In this document: piece after piece, positions 58,631 to 64,000 of the stretch | Layout: every line of letters begins with the position of its first letter | Numbering within the stretch: the first letter of the stretch is position 1 | Assembly: GCF_000204055.1 (NCBI RefSeq) | Contig: NW_006768824.1 | Location: 479,704-543,703 of the forward strand | Source: Melampsora larici-populina 98AG31 | Taxonomy: Eukaryota; Basidiomycota; Pucciniomycetes; Pucciniales; Melampsoraceae | Length of the DNA stretch: 64,000 nucleotides | Direction: 5' to 3' | Made by a program: the position numbers and the translations under genes | The notes under the pieces: generated by a model | Told to the model about the DNA's origin: nothing | The model's database searches: none | The model's input: only the letters and a program-made list of their open reading frames with translations

Positions 58631-59657
58631 TGTCAGCCCTGAGTACTAAACCAGAGTACCAATGGGCGACGTATTATAATAAAAACCTTAAAAATAGCAA
58701 TCACAACTCAAGGCTCAGTTTCAAGAGTCAAGTTACATATGATTTAGCATATGTAACATGTGCAGAACTTACATCAAAGGGTGTGAACATACATAACTTT
58801 GATACAAACCAAAGCTACATATATTTCACAGCCGTAACACATATGTAACAAGTGAAATATACTTATAATCCAATAGTAACTGTCTTACTGTAATTAACCT
58901 AACCATAGAACCACAATTTGTGCGCACTTGTAGTCCAAAGATTTCCAAGGTTCACACTATATAAACCCTGGAAATCCAACCAAATCGAGAAGAGGAACAT
59001 CATCACATTATTATTCAACAACTACACAACTTTGCTTTTATTCATCTTCCTAGAACCTTTAAACTTTGCTTTTCAATAACCAAACTTTAAAGGCCTGATT
59101 CTACCAACCTTGAAACTCAAACCTTGTGTCTTGTTGCTTATTCTGAGTGCTCATTCAACTTTGTTTCTGATTAGACTCCATAATCAGTATTTCTGGTAAT
59201 ATCCATTTGGTGGAATTACTTGTAAGGAAGTAGTCCTTGAGTATTGCTCATATCAGATTTGGGATTCATCTGATATAAGAAACTCTAAATCTACGGGGAA
59301 ATCTCTATCAGTCAGAGTGTAAAGTTCCCGGTGTTATAATAGACCTTAACACCACCTTCTTTGACCTTTCTTAGAATAGAAGAGGATCAAATTAGGATTG
59401 AGAACTGCGCGTCAGTTGCTCTTCTTTTTAATTATTGTAAAGACAATAATTAACCCAAAATCCCTGGGCTAAAGCCTTTGTTTAAAGGTCAACTAACTGC
59501 AGTCTTTACTTGTTTATTGCAAGTAAAGCTCTTACGCCCACGTCTATACCCGTTCACACTTGTAGATCTTGATCTACACGACTTTAGTAGAAGTTATCAG
59601 ACTTTCTACAACCTTTTTATTGACTCTACTAGCCTAACAGACGCTAGTAGGCTCACA
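58631..59657 (+). repeat. 3' LTR of the Gag-only retrotransposon (1027 bp)
   Basis: This is the direct repeat of 46462-47488. TATA box at about 58958-58965. Directly followed by AAAGT (59658-59662). Confidence 0.95.
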
Positions 59658-59662
59658 AAAGT

Positions 59663-60360
59663 CGTGGTATAGTCGGCCGATTATTTTGATTATTGGTAAC
59701 GTGATAACGGGTCCTTTCTCCCCTTTTCAATTCGGAACAGGGCGTCTTTCTATTCTCGGGTAAGTTCCATATGTTCCTTGTCCCTTGAAATCGATAAGAC
59801 CGCCTTGAAATGATGTCGTTATGAAATAGGATAATAAAATGATAAATATGATAAGATATGATTTGAGGCCGGCATTCGGTTTTCACGGTTTCGCTGGTTT
59901 TATAATGATAAATTCATGTGATTACAAAAGTTGAAGATCAGTGTTTATTGATGTCAAAAACACTCCTGAAATCGTAGTAGAGAAAGGATTCCCCAGCCGG
60001 TTGTATTTTTCAATAGCAAATGTCGTTCGTAAATGTATGCATGGACTCTACTCGTCCCTCTTATTCCATCCTGTATACGATTTCCCCGTGCCCTCAATAC
60101 ATCCAACATCACCCTCTCCTCTCTAAACTCCAAAAAAAGTAACTAAAAAAAGAAAAGAAAAAAAGAAAAAAGAAAAAAGAAAAAGATATTGGCGAAAAGA
60201 AAAGAAACTTAAACAGAAACGAAAAATAACTTTTAATCTAGTTCATTGAAGTGATTGTGAGCTCAGCTGATGTAAGGTCCTGCTCAAAGAAAAAAAAAGA
60301 GCAAAAAAAGTTGTTATCTAATAAAAATTCAAGTAAAAAGTAAATTATAAAATAAAAAAA
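59663..60360. other. Intergenic stretch, low complexity at its right end
   Basis: No gene is supported. The right third (about 60130-60360) is A-rich with AAAAAG-type runs. The junction with 46456 on the other side of the retrotransposon would be the pre-insertion sequence. Confidence 0.45.
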
Positions 60361-60438
60361 TAGGATCCCAGTATATCCACCCCCCCTGCTTTGGTCCACG
60401 CACCCCCTTGAGAGCTTAAGTGGTTTTGGTCAAGCCTT
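60361..60438. repeat. Left 78-bp TIR of the FAR1-type element
   Basis: It starts TAGGATCCCAGTATATCCAC and is perfectly inverted at 63207-63284 as far as read. Confidence 0.93.
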
Positions 60439-60545
60439 AGGCCACATAACTCAATCTGTCTTGATCCAGTGTACCGTATCTGCATAAAATTTCACACACA
60501 TGCTACTTAGTCCCTTCAACTTTTCTCACCGCCAAAAGTCTCTCT

Positions 60546-62612
60546 ATGGATTTCAGTGTTTTACTTCAAGCCTATTCGTCTCTAGAGGAAGCCGAAAGTG
60601 CCATACAGACATGTGCTAGGAATGCTGGATACTCTCTCAAGAAGGCTGGGTCCAAGAAAGATTCTCAGCAATGTGTTCGAAAGATTCGCTTGGTCTGCGC
60701 ACATAGTGGTAATCAAAAACAGTTGGACACCCGAGTTCGCATGACATCGAGTCGCCTTCTAGGTTGTCCGTGGTATGCTCAGCTTTTACGGATTGAAGGT
60801 CTTCAGTGGACAATCAAAATCATCAATAATACACATAATCATGAACGTTCAACAACACTCTCTGAGATACCCGCTGAACGAAGACTGACGGACACACAAC
60901 ACGAGAATGTCTTAGCAATGGATCGTGGTGGGGCACCTCCACGAGTGATACTGAGTACACTGAAGGCTTCCGACCCTAGTAATCTCACCACCGCACAGGA
61001 CATCTATAACATAAAGAAAAGAAAGCGTAATGACTTACTGCAAGGACGTACATCACTTGAAGCCCTGCTAGATACCCTTCAAGCCACAAATGTCTTCCAC
61101 CGATATGTACAAAACGATGACGGTCAATTACTACGATTATTCTATGCACCAACTGTCTGTGTATCGGCGGCTGAGGAATTTGGCACAACTGACATTCTTT
61201 TGATGGATTCTACTTACAATACAAACAGGTAATGTCAATCCTTCCAAGCCGTCTAACAAATTTTTACTGACTTTTGAAACTCCTGTCTTGATTTAGAGCC
61301 AAGATTCCGCTCCTACATATCATGGGTGCCTCTTCAACCCACCAGTCTCTGTCTTTAGGCTACTGTTTCATGCAGAATGAAAGTAAAGAAAACTATGTAT
61401 GGGCTTTGAAGCAGTTGAGGGATTGCTACGGACCACAACTTTTAAAGTTCAAAGCTGTAGTCACAGATCGAGAGCTAGCTCTCATCAATGCAATCAACGA
61501 AGTCTTTCCTGATTCAAAAAACTTACTTTGCAAGTGGCACATCTGGAACAACATCTTATCGAATGTCAAGACCTGCTTCTCAACCCTGGACTGGGAAAAG
61601 TTTGAGGTTCAGTGGAACAAGTTGTGCAATTCAATAACCCCCAATATATTTGATCAGAATCTAGAAAAACTCAAAACTACTATCCCTACCAAAGCTTACG
61701 ACTACATCTTTAAAACTTGGATTGGACATAGGGAGAAATTTGTACTTGCTTGGACCAAAGATGTTCCTCGTTTTGGTCATACAGTCACATCTCGAATTGA
61801 GGGAGGACATGCCAATGTTAAAGCCTGGATACCTAACACAAACAGCGACTTGGAAACAGTCTACGGAAAGCTATTACTAGCTTGTCAACAACAACGCAAC
61901 CGCATCTTTCACAAAATCGATTATGATCGCACTCATGTATTGACACAACTGAGACCAAAGTTTTGGGATCACGTCAATCGACATATTTCTCAGTATGCAT
62001 TACTGGAGGTAATTAACTCTCAACTCTCACCTAATCCAGTTTGTTTAGTCACCATCAGCTGAGGACTCATGTATGTATTCATCTGATCCGACACAGGTCT
62101 TCAGACAATATCAAAAGTCACTCTCGTTAGAGGACTCATCTTCCTGCTCACATGTATTTTCCACCTCGATGGGACTTCCTTGTGCTCATTTTATAAAGCA
62201 GCTATTGAATTCAGGTGGTCAACTTTCTCCAGAGCATTTTCATGTACACTGGCATCTGAAACGAAGTGTACCCGATCGTCTTGAGCGCCAACCACCCGGG
62301 CTGGATGATATTCTACAGAACATCAAGGATCGACATCAAATCTTACCTCCTCACCAACAGCGACATGTTGAGGAAAGTCTGGCTAATATACTTGAAACTC
62401 CATCCCCCACTGTCATTGAGCCAGCACCAATCAAGACACGCGGGAGACCTCGAGGAGCTTTAAACAAAAAGAAACGCCTTGACTCAAATTTTGAGCGATA
62501 CAACAAACAAACAAACGGTCATAAATGTGGAGTTTGTCACCAGACTGGTACCGGTCACAATCGAAGCACATGCCCACTTCGCCCTTCAACGTCAACAAGC
62601 CAGCCTTCATGA
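60546..62612 (+). CDS. FAR1/MULE-family transposase
   Basis: Three exons (60546-61228, 61297-62008, 62097-62612) join in phase to 636 aa with no stop. Order: an N-terminal FAR1/WRKY-like zinc region ending in HNHE (near residue 100); then the MULE DDE core with Asp221 (MDSTYNT), Asp285 (VVTDRELAL), CKWHIWNN at 306-313, and Glu396 (SRIEGGHANVK). A SWIM-type zinc motif follows (CSHVF, LPCAH), then an AT-hook-like TRGRPRGALNKKKR and a zinc knuckle CGVCHQTGTGHNRSTC at the C-terminus. It should cut and rejoin the element at its 78-bp ends. The ATG at 60546 is about 105 bp inside the left TIR. Confidence 0.9.
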
Positions 62613-63206
62613 AAATGACATTCTACAGTTACACCGGTTTAAAAATACAAAAATTCATGCTTTCATACCAACTGAAGTTGTAGAAATTGCATACAATGCT
62701 ATAGGATGACTAGTTCAATAACATATATACATATCTGATTGTTTCCGAAGTGATTGATCTAACTTCGAGATCGTTTTGTGCCAAACTAAAAGCTTTCCTA
62801 AATCATTGATCTAGCTTCAAGATCTTTTCGTGCCAAACCAAAAACAAACTTCACTTTTAAACACACTTCATTTTTTGATTGACCTGATTCATAACAACTC
62901 ACTCTCTTCACACAACCCGACTCTAGAGAAGTTTCTTAATCTATTTAACATCATGTACATACATCATTGTCTATCTCACTGCTCGGCCTGACTCTTTGTT
63001 CAATGTTTTTGTAACTCCTTCTCGCCCCTATGAGCTTGGAATTTGTCAATGATTTGAACGGGATTGTGAAGCATGTAAATGCAAATACCGTTGCTTTTTT
63101 AATTGAAAATCGAGCCAAACACAAACCAACGTTTCAATGTTCCAACCGATCCCTCGCTCCTGGGGAGTCGATCCCGAGCTTCGAGTGACTTTGTCAAATT
63201 TGGCTC

Positions 63207-63284
63207 AAGGCTTGACCAAAACCACTTAAGCTCTCAAGGGGGTGCGTGGACCAAAGCAGGGGGGGTGGATATACTGGGATCCTA
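63207..63284. repeat. Right 78-bp TIR of the FAR1-type element
   Basis: This is the inverse partner of 60361-60438, ending GGGATCCTA at 63284. Confidence 0.93.
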
Positions 63285-64000
63285 TTATTTTGGGCTCTTT
63301 GCGTGCGGTGAGAGAGGATCTATTATCTCTCGATACTGCGAAGGGACATTTGGACCAGGTTTTGGACAAGGAAGACATTAGAGGAAGTGTCTCCCTCACC
63401 AGTTTTGCTGGGTCACAATTGATCTTTGACACTAAGATAACGAGGTAAGCCTTTGGCAGACTACTGAGGCACTTCGAGCGATTCTCATGAGAATATCTGA
63501 TCTCAGAAACTGTGTTTAATTTCGGAGTGAGCTAGTTATCGTCAAGTCAAACAGATCCCTCGAAAGAGGGATGCAAAAAGCGGGAGGAATATGGGAGGGG
63601 TAGAATTGTCATTGAGCATACAACTTGGAGCGGGGTTTACTCTGGGGGAGGCATGTTAGTCTTTGGGTTATAGAAGAGCGTCTGCATTAGAGGAAGAAGG
63701 CATTTCTATCAATTGACTACTCTAACAAGTCAGGGACGAGAACGCAGATGAAATAGGTCTTACGTAATTGCCCCATGGGAAGCTCTTGGCACGACGATTG
63801 AGGTAGTCATATTGGATTCGCTCGGGAAGTTCGCCTCCATTCTCTTCCTTGATGTGTTCGCTGTAGTATCGCAACAAACATGGAATCAGGATTGCCGGAG
63901 TGATCTTGCGGAAGATAGCGGACTCCAAAGAATGACTGGGTAAAAGCGAGGCGGAACTACAGGTTCGCTCAATGCTCCGTGGGCATTTCTGGGGCGTTGA
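63285..64000. other. Right edge of the window: possible host gene exons
   Basis: A plus-strand open stretch up to about 63446 ends in a GTAAGC-like donor (FAGSQLIFDTKITR), and a minus-strand open stretch covers 63722-63940. Neither could be assembled into a gene inside the window. Confidence 0.3.
63722..63940 (-). CDS. Possible partial exon, small mitochondrial-type subunit
   Basis: The minus-strand frame between a TTTACCCAG-type acceptor near 63950 and a possible GTAAGA donor near 63762 reads SAIFRKITPAILIPCL, YYSEHIKEENGGELPER, YDYLNRRAKSFPWGN. The ending YDYLNRRAKSFPWG recalls the C-terminus of cytochrome c oxidase subunit 6a (YPYLNIRxKxFPWGD), but the expected following residues are not visible and the upstream exon is outside the window. 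The identity is only a suggestion. Confidence 0.25.
   Translation of the reverse strand, partial: PSHSLESAIFRKITPAILIPCLLRYYSEHIKEENGGELPERIQYDYLNRRAKSFPWGNYVRPISSAFSSLTC

Larger units (their letters stand above)
46462..59657 (+). mobile_element. Gag-only LTR retrotransposon carrying a nested Ty3 element
   Basis: Two 1027-bp nearly identical LTRs are flanked by AAAGT on both sides. TGGGGGCCTCATCCGGG directly follows the 5' LTR and could be a primer binding site for a tRNA ending in GAGGCCCCCA. A purine-rich GGTGGTGGGGAA precedes the 3' LTR. Minus the nested Ty3 element the internal part is about 5 kb: a 2.3-kb leader and one gag gene. There is no protease, reverse transcriptase or integrase, so it must depend on another element. 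Near-identical LTRs mean a recent insertion. Confidence 0.88.
60361..63284 (+). mobile_element. FAR1-type Mutator-like element, apparently complete
   Basis: 78-bp identical TIRs enclose one intact transposase gene; total 2924 bp. I found no clear 8-11 bp target duplication (the left flank is A-rich). The identical TIRs and the undamaged gene argue for a recent and possibly still mobile copy. Confidence 0.85.

Noticed and set aside
60352..60360. Possible 9-bp target duplication of the FAR1-type element
   Set aside because: The left flank is an A run and does not match TTATTTTGG at 63285-63293.

Overview
The window looks like a repeat-rich piece of a basidiomycete genome, most probably a rust fungus (Pucciniales). 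The reasons are intron-dense genes with short GT-AG introns, transposase families I associate with rusts (GCM-type Mutator-like, TNP2-type CACTA, hAT), and a DUF6589-like protein. No rRNA gene, CRISPR array or convincing intact tRNA was seen. Gene models were spliced by eye, and their reading phases were checked by arithmetic.

Two host genes are secure and complete. One is a 10-exon P4-type ATPase (phospholipid flippase, about 1709 aa, minus strand, 13059-18922). The other is a 12-exon methionine aminopeptidase 1 (411 aa, plus strand, 22341-24552). A third, weaker host model is a four-exon secreted protein at 2665-3991.

Most of the rest is mobile DNA. (1) 329-1808: a TIR-bounded element of unknown class carrying a membrane-protein-like ORF with one stop. 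(2) 4898-10813: a 5.9-kb Mutator-like element with a 9-bp target duplication. Its decayed gene joins a GCM-type zinc domain, a transposase and a ubiquitin-protease-like C-terminal half. (3) 28300-39946: an element with 225-bp, about 99% identical TIRs. A RecQ-family helicase gene faces a convergent DUF6589-like gene. A hAT element (31448-36283) is inserted in the last exon of the DUF6589-like gene, and a MITE (33536-33698) sits inside the hAT. (4) 39986-45194: a decayed CACTA-type TNP2 transposase gene with a convergent accessory gene; element (3) lies about 40 bp upstream of its start codon. (5) 46462-59657: a Gag-only LTR retrotransposon with 1027-bp LTRs and an AAAGT duplication, split by a complete Ty3/gypsy chromodomain element (50037-56164, identical 206-bp LTRs, TTACC duplication). 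(6) 60361-63284: a FAR1-type Mutator-like element with 78-bp TIRs and an intact 636-aa transposase.

Ages differ clearly. The nested Ty3 element, its Gag-only host and the FAR1 element look young. The GCM Mutator-like element and the CACTA genes are decayed by stops that are mostly TGA preceded by T, as expected from TCGA to TTGA transitions. The most interesting object is the RecQ/DUF6589 two-gene TIR element. Next is the transposase fused to a deubiquitinase-like domain.
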